Assembly: GCA_002373975.1 (NCBI GenBank)
Contig: DFKZ01000053.1
Location: forward strand, 1-28,191
Direction of reading: 5' to 3'
DNA from: Lachnospiraceae bacterium UBA3632
Lineage (GTDB): Bacteria; Bacillota; Clostridia; Lachnospirales; Lachnospiraceae
DNA length: 28,191 bases
The translations under genes and the position numbers were made by a program. Shown here one piece after another: positions 6,926 through 15,410 of this stretch. How positions within the stretch are numbered: the stretch's first letter is position 1; every line of letters starts with the position of its first letter. The notes beneath the pieces were generated by a model. That model was not told the DNA's origin. It saw only the letters and a list, made by a program, of their open reading frames with translations, and ran no database searches.

Positions 6926-8800
6926 TTATGCGAGTGATGTGAGGAGATGTTCGAGCATCTCGTCCACCACGTTTATAAAGCGGCTTGATGCGTTGTATGC
7001 ACTCTGGAACTTGATCATGTTGGAGAGCTCTTCGTCGGAAGAAACCGCCGTGATCTGGTCTCTTGCGGAAAGCGCTGCTTCAACTGTTGTTTCCTGGTTG
7101 GCGTGGATCGCATTGTATACATACGATGAATTTGCTATCTGTGATACGAGATCGTCGTAGTATCCGAGGATGCTCACGCTCTTAAGTACGTTGGGGTTTA
7201 ATGTATATTTCTCGTCAGTGAACACCTGCTTTAACTTATTCATGGTGTCCACATCCTCCGATCCGTCCGGCAGCCTGAATCCCAGGTTTCCCGGAGCCTG
7301 CATCAGCTCCTTGTTCATCTGGATATTGGAGAGTGAATAGAGCGTGTATATGTGCTCGGGATCGTATTGCTCCTCCTTGTATACCCAGTAGTCACCATCG
7401 GGAAGTGTCTGTGTGTTTCCTGCTTCATCGGTGTAGGTGACTCCGGTAAGGCTCATCTTTTCGTATCCGTCACCTGCGATCTTGGTGAATATCTGGTAGG
7501 GAACTCCTTCACTGTTTGTCAGGTATCCCTCGGGATCTACCGCAACCGCATGTATGGGGCCGGTGATGGTAACGGGGTTTCCGTCCGCATCAGTGGCTCC
7601 GGTAGCGCTCATTTCCCTGACGCCTGCTGCCTCTGCCAGAACATCGTTTATCGATTTTACAGTGTTGTGAATGAGCTGGTCGAATTCGGCCTGGATATTC
7701 ATGAGCACTGACTGTGAAACTTTATCGTAATCACCTGCTTCGATATCCGCGTAATTTGCTCTATGGTCTCCTCTTGCAAGGAGCATTGCCTTTACTCCGC
7801 CAATATCGGTCTTGAGCTCGGATGATATCTCTCTGTTTAAATTAAATACAAGTGCGTTATCGAGCTTGAATGTCTTTTTGAGCTGCTGCTCTATTCCATC
7901 TCTGGTAACTTCTCTTGTGAGTACTCCGTCGGTGGTGATCAGCATGTCTTTTCCGTTGGGGAACTCGTCACTTCCGGGAAGTGTGTTGGCGTTCTGGGGC
8001 CAGAAGGGGGTGTAGAATCCGGTGAGGGAGCTCATGTCGAGTCCGATCTTATAGCACATGCTTCCTTTTACGAAGTCTTCTCCCTCTATCTGTACGGATA
8101 CGTTGCCGTACATGTCCTCGTCGTATGACATGTCAACGAGCTTTGAGAGTTCATCGAGAAGCTGGTTTCTCTGATCCTTGAGGTCGTTGGCATGCTCGAT
8201 CTTTCCGGACTCGATGGTTCTTATCTTATCATTCAGATCGAGAATTTTGACGCCGATGTCATTTATCTTTTCAACCTGCTGTTTTACCTGCTGGTTGATA
8301 TTGTCCTGATAGCTTGAAAGCCCGTCATATACGGACTGGGCTCTTGTAAGGAATTCAGCCGCTTCCTGTATAAGGGTGCTCTGTGTCACGCTGCTGCAGG
8401 GATCCTTTGAAAGCTCCTGCACTGCAACCCACAGGTCGGAGAGCTGTGACTGGAATGCTTTTCCGTTCATCTCACCGAGCTGATCTTCCACTTCAAGAAG
8501 GGTATCTCTCGATACCTCATAAAACATACTTCTGCCCGACTCCTGTCTGAAGGTCTTGTCGAGGAAGTAATCTCTTATCTGTTTTACATTGGAATATGTA
8601 ACGCCGAGACCTGCCTGCTGGAATGAAACCGCACTGGCAGACTTAGAGAGGGTAACGTAGATTTTATCAGACTGTTCGACCTGCTGACGTGTGTAGCCTT
8701 CGGTGTCGGTATTAGACAAGTTGTGTGCAACGGTATTGAGCGCGTTGTTGCTTGTCTGGAGACCCGATGTACCCACGAACAAACTGCTCCACAAAGACAT
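6926..8800 (-). CDS. flgK: Flagellar hook-associated protein 1 (FlgK), first copy
   Basis: This is a second complete FlgK-type protein, 624 residues. The N-terminal rod/hook signature is SGLQTSNNALNTVAHNLSN followed by TDTEGYTRQQV (about residues 13-42). A coiled region with VEKINDIGVKILDLNDKIR follows near residues 170-190. The C-terminal helix is SSDEELSNMIKFQSAYNASS with the typical ending VVDEMLEHLL. The central domain differs strongly from its neighbour, including the insert ATGADADGNPV-like region near 395-405, so the pair is not a recent duplication. GGAGGG lies 7 bases before the ATG. It lies 25 bases behind flgN, whose product is expected to chaperone FlgK and FlgL. The distinction between flgK copies cannot be made by eye. 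Confidence 0.92.
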   Translation of the reverse strand: MSLWSSLFVGTSGLQTSNNALNTVAHNLSNTDTEGYTRQQVEQSDKIYVTLSKSASAVSFQQAGLGVTYSNVKQIRDYFLDKTFRQESGRSMFYEVSRDTLLEVEDQLGEMNGKAFQSQLSDLWVAVQELSKDPCSSVTQSTLIQEAAEFLTRAQSVYDGLSSYQDNINQQVKQQVEKINDIGVKILDLNDKIRTIESGKIEHANDLKDQRNQLLDELSKLVDMSYDEDMYGNVSVQIEGEDFVKGSMCYKIGLDMSSLTGFYTPFWPQNANTLPGSDEFPNGKDMLITTDGVLTREVTRDGIEQQLKKTFKLDNALVFNLNREISSELKTDIGGVKAMLLARGDHRANYADIEAGDYDKVSQSVLMNIQAEFDQLIHNTVKSINDVLAEAAGVREMSATGATDADGNPVTITGPIHAVAVDPEGYLTNSEGVPYQIFTKIAGDGYEKMSLTGVTYTDEAGNTQTLPDGDYWVYKEEQYDPEHIYTLYSLSNIQMNKELMQAPGNLGFRLPDGSEDVDTMNKLKQVFTDEKYTLNPNVLKSVSILGYYDDLVSQIANSSYVYNAIHANQETTVEAALSARDQITAVSSDEELSNMIKFQSAYNASSRFINVVDEMLEHLLTSLA

Positions 8801-8825
8801 TTGTTAACCCTCCGATTAGAATTAC

Positions 8826-9344
8826 CTACTGTTTGGCATCAAATCCTCCGCGGGCCACACCCATTGTTTCTCCGGTGTTATATGCACCACGCGAGTAATT
8901 TGCCGTCTCCGGAGCGGCTTTCATCGCCTGTAAAAGGCTGAGCTCAAATTCCACCATCTCGATGGAGTTTTTGAGCAGCTCTCCGTTCTGACGGTTAACC
9001 TGCTGAAGCGCTCCCGCGGATCTCTTGATCCTTTCGATCGCCTCTGCAAGTGCCTTCTGCTCTTCCGGCCTGGTGGAAAGCATTTCTACCAGTGCCGTCA
9101 ATTTCAAAGTGTTAACATCCTTGTTAAGCACATTTGCCATGTCCGCCATGACCTCGTTTCTTTTTTTGTCGAGATTGGCGATTACGCTTGCGCGTTCCTG
9201 TTCCTCATCCGTGAGTCCAGTAAGGGCTTCCAAGTCTCCCTTGACAATAGCGCTTGTCTTTTTCCGGGATACTTCGAGAAGCCCATCGTAGCTGTCAGAT
9301 TCTTTGTTAAGAATCTCTATCAAGTTTTCCATCAAACTTGCCAT
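8826..9344 (-). CDS. flgN: FlgN-family flagellar export chaperone
   Basis: FlgN proteins are cytosolic, helical chaperones that keep FlgK and FlgL export-competent. This 172-residue protein is predicted almost wholly helical: MENLIEILNKESDSYDGLLE at the start, LTGLTDEEQERASVIANLDKKR in the middle, and a long C-terminal helix with GALQQVNRQNGELLKNSIEMVE. That layout is typical of FlgN. The last 25 residues are glycine-rich and probably disordered. The Shine-Dalgarno GAGGAG is 4 bases from the ATG. It lies between flgM and flgK, the conserved position for this gene, 15 bases after the flgM stop. Sequence conservation in the family is low, so position weighs heavily in the call. Confidence 0.9.
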   Translation of the reverse strand: MASLMENLIEILNKESDSYDGLLEVSRKKTSAIVKGDLEALTGLTDEEQERASVIANLDKKRNEVMADMANVLNKDVNTLKLTALVEMLSTRPEEQKALAEAIERIKRSAGALQQVNRQNGELLKNSIEMVEFELSLLQAMKAAPETANYSRGAYNTGETMGVARGGFDAKQ

Positions 9345-9359
9345 AGCTCTCCTCGTTTA

Positions 9360-9641
9360 TCACGCAAGTCCCTGTTTGTACTTTTCCAAAAGCTTCTCTG
9401 CAAAGCTCTCTGTGCTGACGCTGTAAGTACCGTTGTTGATCTGCTCCTTGAGCTTGGAAGTAACGTCTTCACGTATATCGGGCGTGGATGCGAGAGCTGC
9501 CTTAGCAACCTGCATATCCTTGCCGAAGCTGCTGATCGAGATCTGATCAGAAGGACGATATGCCTGATTGGTCTTCTGTGTCTGACGGGCTTTCTGCGTC
9601 TGGTACAGCTGCTGTACCTGTGTGTATGATTCGATACGCAT
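9360..9641 (-). CDS. flgM: Anti-sigma-28 factor FlgM
   Basis: FlgM binds and inhibits the flagellar sigma factor sigma-28 until hook completion allows it to leave the cell. The 93-residue protein starts MRIESYTQVQQLYQ. It carries the family core ISISSFGKDMQVAKAALAS and PDIREDVTSKLKEQINNGTYSVS, ending SFAEKLLEKYKQ. I chose ATG 9641, where GGGAGG sits 8 bases upstream and where family members begin. A frame extension to 9698 adds 19 unlike residues. It is the first gene of the late flagellar operon and has a sigma-28-type promoter upstream, so it is probably expressed under the factor it inhibits. Confidence 0.95.
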   Translation of the reverse strand: MRIESYTQVQQLYQTQKARQTQKTNQAYRPSDQISISSFGKDMQVAKAALASTPDIREDVTSKLKEQINNGTYSVSTESFAEKLLEKYKQGLA

Positions 9642-9717
9642 AAGGATTTCCTCCCTTGTGGAAATTTCCTTTGATTCGCGGCTGCTTTCCACAGCCATTT
9701 TTCTCTTTACAGTAAAT

Positions 9718-9744
9718 TTATCGGATGATTTTTATATTTCTTAA
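9718..9744 (-). promoter_or_regulatory. Sigma-28 (flagellar) promoter before flgM
   Basis: On the minus strand TCCGATAA (9718-9725) matches the sigma-28/SigD -10 consensus GCCGATAA at seven of eight positions. TTAA lies 15 bases upstream (9741-9744), or TAAG with a 14-base spacer, against the consensus TAAA. It is placed 77 bases before the flgM ATG and after the GH31 gene's terminator, as expected for a class III flagellar operon. Confidence 0.75.
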
Positions 9745-9773
9745 GGGTTTTGTGTGAATTTTTTGCCAAAATC

Positions 9774-9804
9774 GGCCGAACACGGCATTTTACCGAGTCC
9801 GGCC
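9774..9804 (-). terminator. Probable terminator after the GH31 gene
   Basis: An interrupted inverted repeat starts 8 bases beyond the GH31 stop: GGCCG/CGGCC, then AC/GT and CGG/CCG, separated by single mismatches, with a 7-base loop. On the minus strand it is followed by ATTTTGG, a short T stretch. It would separate the glycosidase transcript from the sigma-28-driven flagellar operon. Confidence 0.5.
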
Positions 9805-9811
9805 CTTATGT

Positions 9812-11836
9812 TTATCTCTTTTTAAATACGGGCATGTAGTCTATCGGGGCATCAACGAGCACAGTCTGTCCGCCCTTATAGAGCTCGCCGTTTGAAGTAA
9901 GTTCCCAATCACCTTCGGGGAGATATACTTCTCTTTCGAACTTGTTCAGCTCAAAGATGGGAGCAACTATATAATCGCTTCCGAACATGTACTGATCCTG
10001 AAGCTCCCAGCATTTGGGATCGTCGGGGAACTCAAAGAACATGGTCCTGATGAGAGGCGCACCGTTTTTGCTCGCTTCATCATAGAGGCTCTTGATGTAG
10101 TCATGCATTCCGACACGGATGTCGTAATACTTCTTCATTATCTTATAGTTATCTTCACCGTAGCTCCAGAGCTCGTTGGGCTGACCGGTGTGGAGGTATC
10201 CGCCGCCCCAGTCTCTGTCATCGAGAGGCGGGATATTGTAAGGGCCTCTGTCGCCGTGCATACGGAGCACTGCAGAGTAAACCGCAAACTGGTACCATCT
10301 TATAAGAAGCTGTCTGAAATCGGGATCGTTAACATCATCTGTCATGAAGCCGCCGATATCGGTGGTCCACCAGGGGATTCCGGCAAGACCCATGTTGAGG
10401 CCGCACTGAACCTGCTCATAAAATGCCTGGAAGGTGGAAGGCACATCGCCTGACCATACCACGTTACCGTACTTCTGGCTTCCCGCCCATGCACAGCGAA
10501 GGAGATTTACGACAGTACCGTCACCCAGATCTTTCATCTTATCATAGAAGACGCGGCTGTACATCTGAGGGTACATGTTGCTGACCTGAAGTGCGGGGCC
10601 TGCGCTGTAGCGGTAGTTTTCAAAATCATATACGCCGTAATCGGGCTCGGAATTGTCAAGCCAGAAAGCGTCGATGCCAAAATCGTAATAATTCTTTTTG
10701 CACACATTCCATACGTACTCGCGGCACTCGGGATTGAAAGGATCGATCTCGACACAGTCGCCCTGGTAGTCGTAGGTCTGCTCCGCTCCGCGCTCTGTGC
10801 GGATAAGGAGTCCCTTTTCCATCATGGGATAGAAGTTCTCGCTCTTTCTGTCAACGGAAGGCCATACGGAAACAATGACCTTTATCCCCATGGAGTGGAG
10901 CTCATCCACCATAGCCTTGGGATCGGGCCAGTATTTTTTATCAAATTTCCAATCGCCCTGCACTGTCCAGTGGAAGAAATCGATAACGATCTGGTCGATC
11001 TTGATGCCTTCCTTCTGATATGCTCTTGCAACTTCGAGTACTTCGTCCTGAGTGCGGTAGCGCAGCTTGCACTGCCAGAGTCCCATAAGGTTCTCGGGGA
11101 ACACGGGAGCATGACCGGTAACTGCGGTATAATTCTCAAGGATCTGCTTAGGACCGTCAGCTGCGGTAATCCAGTAGTCCATCTCTTTGGTGGAGCGTGC
11201 GATCCATTCGGTGTAGTTCTTTCCGAAGGTGACACGGCCCACAGCGGGGTTATTCCAGAGGAGTCCGTATCCGAGGGATGAGGTCATGAAGGGAACGGAT
11301 ATCTGTGAATTTCTCTGTGCCAGCTCAAGCACGCAGCCCTTAAGGTCCAGATCCTGCTGCTGATACTGTCCCATTCCGAATATCTTCTCGCCTTTATTTG
11401 CATCAAATTTTACGTTCAGTGAGTAGTCGCTTCCGCCGATGATGCCCTTCCACTCACGGTTTACTACCTTAAGGCAGCGGCTTCCCTGTGAGATGGTGCC
11501 GTCATACATGCGGTAGTACTCTCTCAGAATGAGCTTATCATCTCTGAAGAAGGAGATTATTCCCACGAAATTGATCTCGGCTTTGATCCTTCCGTTGGTG
11601 ATGGAAGCGTAATCTCTTTTGTCGATGGTGCCGTCACCTACCCAGTGATCGCGCTCAAAAAATTCTATCTTTGCTTCGCACTTTGCCGGCTCTTCGGTAA
11701 GTGCCCATCTGTTTTCGGTAAACTTTCCGAGCTTTGTGGAGCGCACTCTGAGAGAGTCCTTGCCCCAGGGCTCGATCATCAGCTTTTCGCCGTTATGGTA
11801 AAAGACCAATGCTCCGTTTTCTTTTTCAAAACCCAT
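9812..11836 (-). CDS. Glycoside hydrolase family 31 (alpha-xylosidase or alpha-glucosidase)
   Basis: GH31 enzymes are retaining exo-acting alpha-glycosidases. An N-terminal beta-sandwich (about 1-240) is followed by the TIM barrel. The nucleophile lies in FWLDNSEPDYG (D394), the general acid/base in VVWSGDVPST (D464), and the -1 subsite motif RMHGDR at 525-530; GIPWWTTDIGGF near 487-498 is also diagnostic. The AGSQKYG...WSGD block resembles the XylS-like alpha-xylosidase branch, but at 674 residues it is compact and lacks a PA14-type insert. No signal peptide is visible, so it is probably cytosolic and acts on imported oligosaccharides. GGAGG lies upstream of the ATG. Its neighbour is the prolyl isomerase gene 58 bases upstream, with no functional link evident. 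The family is certain; the sugar specificity is not. Confidence 0.92.
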   Translation of the reverse strand: MGFEKENGALVFYHNGEKLMIEPWGKDSLRVRSTKLGKFTENRWALTEEPAKCEAKIEFFERDHWVGDGTIDKRDYASITNGRIKAEINFVGIISFFRDDKLILREYYRMYDGTISQGSRCLKVVNREWKGIIGGSDYSLNVKFDANKGEKIFGMGQYQQQDLDLKGCVLELAQRNSQISVPFMTSSLGYGLLWNNPAVGRVTFGKNYTEWIARSTKEMDYWITAADGPKQILENYTAVTGHAPVFPENLMGLWQCKLRYRTQDEVLEVARAYQKEGIKIDQIVIDFFHWTVQGDWKFDKKYWPDPKAMVDELHSMGIKVIVSVWPSVDRKSENFYPMMEKGLLIRTERGAEQTYDYQGDCVEIDPFNPECREYVWNVCKKNYYDFGIDAFWLDNSEPDYGVYDFENYRYSAGPALQVSNMYPQMYSRVFYDKMKDLGDGTVVNLLRCAWAGSQKYGNVVWSGDVPSTFQAFYEQVQCGLNMGLAGIPWWTTDIGGFMTDDVNDPDFRQLLIRWYQFAVYSAVLRMHGDRGPYNIPPLDDRDWGGGYLHTGQPNELWSYGEDNYKIMKKYYDIRVGMHDYIKSLYDEASKNGAPLIRTMFFEFPDDPKCWELQDQYMFGSDYIVAPIFELNKFEREVYLPEGDWELTSNGELYKGGQTVLVDAPIDYMPVFKKR

Positions 11837-11894
11837 TTGAAATCCTCCTGTGATTCTTTCATTATGTATGATTTATGGCTGTTTTGTTTATGTT

Positions 11895-13253
11895 TTATTG
11901 CTGAACTTTCTTGACCACGGTCTTAAGGTATGCTATTACGTCTTCTTCAAGGAAGTATACCCTGTATAATTCCTCATCTAGACCAAGCTCCTGCACTGCG
12001 GAATCATAATCATCATAGCCGTACTCCAGCAGCATGGCCTTGAGCCTTTCCCTGGCGTCTTCGAGGGTCACCTCTATTCCTTCTTTTTTTGCAATATACG
12101 CAAGGGAAGCGTCCATCTTGAGCTGATTGTAACTGTTGGTAGTGATGTAATCCTCTGCGGACATTCCGTATGCTGCCATGGCGTACGAATCGTTGTCATA
12201 TCCGTAGCTTACAGCCTCGGAAGTAAGGTTCGTTTCTGCTTCGCCCTTGTATTTATCGATGAGTGACTGAGGGAACTCCTTCTTGTATTCAGTCCTGTTT
12301 ATCATTTCGTCGATGATGGAGTTGCTTACTTCGGCATCATTCTGCTCCTGGACCATTGCATTTACATAATCTTTTATAAATTTGACAAAGCCTGCGTAGT
12401 CCTCGACCTGTGCTCCCTCGTGTGCGTTTCCGTTCCATGCGGCGATTATCGCTTCCTCGGGAATGATCCCATTTACGGTGCAGGTAAAGACTGTTTCCTG
12501 TCCGGCGAGATCGGCGTTTGAATAACTCTCGGGAAACGTTAGTGTAAGATCAACTGTCTCCCCGGGATAAACTCCGATCAGCCCCTCTTCGAAACCGGGG
12601 ATAAATGTTCCGGATCCTATCCAAAGCGCCTGGTTCTGTGCTGTTCCTCCATCAAATGCTACCCCGTCCTTTTTTCCGGAATAGTCGAGGTTGATGATAT
12701 CTCCGTTTTCCACGGGTCTGTCCATGATGAAATCATCTGCGGTAACACTTGCGGCAAGCTGTGAATACTGATCACTTGCAAGCTGTTCTGCGTAAGCATC
12801 CATGGAATCGTCTACGGGCGGAATGGTCACTTCGATCTCTTTGTAATCGTCGATCTGAACGTAATCCTCGATTTTGATGGCCAGCACGGATGTGACACCT
12901 TCGTCGGGGTCTGCGGGCTCTTCGACTACTGTCTCCACAGTCTCGACGGTTTCTACCGTTTCAACAGGTTCCTCTACCTGATCGTTCTTTTTGTTTTTAA
13001 GAAGCAGCAGAACCACAAGTACGATAATAGCCACTACAAGGACAGCACATACGATTATCAGCCATATGTTGACCTTTTTGGGTTCTTTGCTTTCAGACAC
13101 TTCCTTTTCGGGCTCTTTGTCTTCAGCCTCTTTCTTTTCAGATTCCTTCTTTTCGGATTCTTTCTTTTCGGCCTCTTTCTTTTCGGGCTCCTTCTTTTCG
13201 ACTTTTTCCTCTACAGATTCCGGCTTTTTTTCTTCCTCTTTTTTATTCGCCAT
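11895..13253 (-). CDS. Membrane-anchored trigger-factor-like FKBP prolyl isomerase
   Basis: A likely extracytoplasmic foldase. Residues 1-60 are a K/E-rich repeat tail (units like EKKESEKKE) and 61-85 form one membrane span. Residues 86-120 are an acidic linker with VETVETVET. Residues 182-263 match the trigger-factor FKBP domain (LDYSGKKDGVAFDGGTA, IPGFEEGLIG, TFPESY). Residues 265-452 are helical and resemble the trigger-factor C-terminal chaperone arms. The ribosome-binding domain of real trigger factor is absent. ATG 13253 is preferred because TAAGGAG lies 10 bases upstream; an in-frame earlier start would overlap cls. The stop of cls is 29 bases upstream, so cotranscription is likely. 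I infer an N-in, C-out orientation. An alternative is a cytosol-facing isomerase tethered to the membrane. Confidence 0.85.
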   Translation of the reverse strand: MANKKEEEKKPESVEEKVEKKEPEKKEAEKKESEKKESEKKEAEDKEPEKEVSESKEPKKVNIWLIIVCAVLVVAIIVLVVLLLLKNKKNDQVEEPVETVETVETVETVVEEPADPDEGVTSVLAIKIEDYVQIDDYKEIEVTIPPVDDSMDAYAEQLASDQYSQLAASVTADDFIMDRPVENGDIINLDYSGKKDGVAFDGGTAQNQALWIGSGTFIPGFEEGLIGVYPGETVDLTLTFPESYSNADLAGQETVFTCTVNGIIPEEAIIAAWNGNAHEGAQVEDYAGFVKFIKDYVNAMVQEQNDAEVSNSIIDEMINRTEYKKEFPQSLIDKYKGEAETNLTSEAVSYGYDNDSYAMAAYGMSAEDYITTNSYNQLKMDASLAYIAKKEGIEVTLEDARERLKAMLLEYGYDDYDSAVQELGLDEELYRVYFLEEDVIAYLKTVVKKVQQ

Positions 13254-13282
13254 TTTTTCAATTCTCCTTAAAGCTATTCTCA

Positions 13283-14761
13283 TCACAGAACCGGGGCGAG
13301 AAGCCTCGATATCTGCTCTTTAATGCGTATCCATACTTTACGTTTTTTGTAGTCTTCTTTTGTCATGACGGAGCAGTCTTTTACATCGTTCATAAAGATG
13401 TTCGTCATCTCTTCCGCTTTTGCTCTGTCATAGACAACGGCATTGACTTCGAAGTCGAGTGCGAAGGAGCGGATGTCCATGTTGGCGGTGCCGTAAGTGT
13501 ATGCCTTGCCGTCAACGATAAGTCCCTTTGCGTGCAGGAATCCGCCCTGATACTTGTAACAGGTAGCTCCCGCCATCACAAGCTCCCCTGCGAAGCAGTG
13601 TGTGGCCCAGTAAACGAAGGGGTGGTCGGGCTTGCAGGGGATCATGATCCTCACATCGATGCCCGATTGCGCCGCCAGCTTTAGTGCGGTGAGTATGCTG
13701 TCATCCGGAATGAAGTAAGGCGACTGAATGTAGATGGACTCCTTTGCATGGCTTATCATGAAAAGGTAGTTGTCTCTTATCTGCTGCTCTTCGCTGTTGG
13801 GGCCGGAGCTTACTATCTGGATGTAGCAGTTATCCCTGCTGTCATGAGTGGGGATCTGCTGCATCTCTTCCCGGTCGAAGAGCTTTTCTTTGGTCACATA
13901 AGCCCAGTCGAGAGCAAAGCAGCCGTGAAGCATGTATGCCGCGGGACCATGGATACGGAGATGAGTATCGCGCCAGTGTCCGAACTTTTCCTCCATGTCG
14001 ATGTATTCGCGGCCTATGTTGAATCCGCCCACGTATGCGATCCTGTTGTCTATAACAACTATCTTTCTGTGGTCGCGGTAGTTGATGCGGAACTGTATCT
14101 TTCCGAAAAGCGCGGGCCAGAATCCGCCGACTTTGATTCCCATCTTGCGGATCTTTTTCCAGTAGCGGTTGGGCGTCTTGCGGCATCCGAGGCCGTCGTA
14201 AAGTACTCTTACCTCAACGCCCTCTTCCACTTTCTGTCTGAGTATCTCGGCTATCTCGTCAAAAAGCTCATCGTTTCGTATGATGTAGTACTGAAAATCT
14301 ATGAATTTTTTTGCCGACCTGAGATCCTCTTTAAGTGCGGCAAACTTTTCCTGTCCGCTTGTGAAGACTTTGATGTCGTTGTCCTTCATAAGCACGGAAA
14401 AGCTGTTGTGCATGTTGTAGTAAACGAGCGATTTGAGGTCTACCAGCTCTGAAGGAAGCGTGCCTTCCTCGGCCTTCTCGAGCTCGAGTTTCTGCTCGTG
14501 AATACGGTTTGTGAGCATTTCCTCAAAGCCCTTATCGCGGAACATTCGCCTTTTGTTGAGTGTAGTTCCGGCAAGGAGGTACAGCACGAACCCGACGTAG
14601 GGTACAGCCAGCATCAGAAGCAACCAGGCCCACACGCTCTTTGGGTTCTTTCTCTCAAAAAATACTACGATCAGCGCAAATATGATATCAAATACTATCA
14701 GTGTCTGGAGCACGATGTGCCATGTGATCTTGGTCACATCCCAGACTTGCGGCCAGTTCAT
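13283..14761 (-). CDS. cls: Cardiolipin synthase, phospholipase D type
   Basis: Joins two phosphatidylglycerols to make cardiolipin at the membrane. Two N-terminal spans lie at about residues 14-36 and 43-64, a PLDc_N-type anchor. Two HKD motifs follow: H231-K233-D238 in YRDHRKIVVID, and H410-K412-D417 in FLHAKGLIVDG. YVGGFNIGREY and YGTANMDIRSF follow them as in the family. At 492 residues the length is typical of bacterial ClsA. GAGGG lies 8 bases before the ATG. It sits between the unknown membrane protein gene upstream and the prolyl isomerase downstream. A related phosphatidyltransferase of the PLD superfamily is the only alternative, and the layout strongly favours cardiolipin synthase. 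Confidence 0.95.
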   Translation of the reverse strand: MNWPQVWDVTKITWHIVLQTLIVFDIIFALIVVFFERKNPKSVWAWLLLMLAVPYVGFVLYLLAGTTLNKRRMFRDKGFEEMLTNRIHEQKLELEKAEEGTLPSELVDLKSLVYYNMHNSFSVLMKDNDIKVFTSGQEKFAALKEDLRSAKKFIDFQYYIIRNDELFDEIAEILRQKVEEGVEVRVLYDGLGCRKTPNRYWKKIRKMGIKVGGFWPALFGKIQFRINYRDHRKIVVIDNRIAYVGGFNIGREYIDMEEKFGHWRDTHLRIHGPAAYMLHGCFALDWAYVTKEKLFDREEMQQIPTHDSRDNCYIQIVSSGPNSEEQQIRDNYLFMISHAKESIYIQSPYFIPDDSILTALKLAAQSGIDVRIMIPCKPDHPFVYWATHCFAGELVMAGATCYKYQGGFLHAKGLIVDGKAYTYGTANMDIRSFALDFEVNAVVYDRAKAEEMTNIFMNDVKDCSVMTKEDYKKRKVWIRIKEQISRLLAPVL

Positions 14762-14788
14762 AAATCTATCCCTCTTTTATAAACACGT

Positions 14789-14820
14789 ATACGCGCAAAG
14801 CATAATACTGTTGCGCGTAT
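14789..14820 (-). repeat. Perfect 10-bp inverted repeat before cls
   Basis: ATACGCGCAA and TTGCGCGTAT flank a 12-base loop in the 83-base gap between the unknown membrane protein gene and cls. On the minus strand it is followed by ACGTGTTTATAAAA, not a clean T run. It could be a weak terminator, a message-stability hairpin or a protein-binding site. There is no further evidence to choose between these. Confidence 0.5.
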
Positions 14821-14844
14821 GATGATACCTTTATTATTTTATGA

Positions 14845-15348
14845 TCACAAAGGCTTTGCTCCTGCTTTTTCCTGAAGCTTTTCAACCCAGGCTGCAGGGC
14901 CTTTTTTCTTTTTCTTTTCGGGAGCTGCGAGCTTTCCGTGAGCGCCCTTAAAGTCAACGATATACAGACCGCTCACACCGGCCTTGATCTCTTTCTTTAT
15001 GGGTATGTCGGCAAATATCTTATCGTCCGCGATCATGGTAACGATCTGGGGACCGACCTTTGCCTTTACAACAGGGAGCTTCTGCCAGCGCAGATATTTG
15101 GGCGTCTGGTCGATAACAGCCTGCGGCAGTCCTGACTTTGTGACTGCGAGTTTCTTTTTGTCGATCACGAGCATGGTGACATACTGCTTGGTCGACTGCA
15201 TCATCTGCTGCTGTTCTTCCTGCTTTTTCTGTGCTTTCTTTCCGAGGAAATACATTACGATGATAAGCGCTATAAGCACTACCGTAACAGCCAGTGCTAT
15301 GATCAGCGGAGGTGTCATCGTAAAAAGTAAGAATCCGTAAGTAGTCAT
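14845..15348 (-). CDS. Unknown single-span membrane protein with K-rich tail
   Basis: I do not recognise a named family. The 167-residue protein begins MTTYGFLLFTM and has one strong membrane segment at about residues 10-37 (PPLIIALAVTVVLIALIIVM). A Q/K-rich segment follows (GKKAQKKQEEQQQMMQ), then a soluble domain with the pattern VTMLVIDKKKLAVTKSGLP and a lysine-rich C-terminus (PEKKKKKGPAA). The order of short periplasmic start, one span, charged helix and small beta-rich domain resembles YajC in topology only. ATG 15348 was chosen for its AGAGGT 9 bases upstream; a longer frame to 15393 has no ribosome site. It lies between ispE and cls, with a possible promoter in the gap behind ispE. 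Confidence 0.7.
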   Translation of the reverse strand: MTTYGFLLFTMTPPLIIALAVTVVLIALIIVMYFLGKKAQKKQEEQQQMMQSTKQYVTMLVIDKKKLAVTKSGLPQAVIDQTPKYLRWQKLPVVKAKVGPQIVTMIADDKIFADIPIKKEIKAGVSGLYIVDFKGAHGKLAAPEKKKKKGPAAWVEKLQEKAGAKPL

Positions 15349-15410
15349 ATTTTTATTACCTCTAAAACTTATTCCGCCCCACAGATTTTTCAAGGGGCCA
15401 TACGTAGTTT

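Noticed and set aside
9642..9698. A 19-residue extension of FlgM
   Set aside because: The family begins MRI, and the Shine-Dalgarno GGGAGG fits ATG 9641. The extension would encode the ribosome site itself.
13748..14452. A 234-codon plus-strand frame opposite cls
   Set aside because: Antisense to both HKD motifs of cardiolipin synthase, with no start signals.
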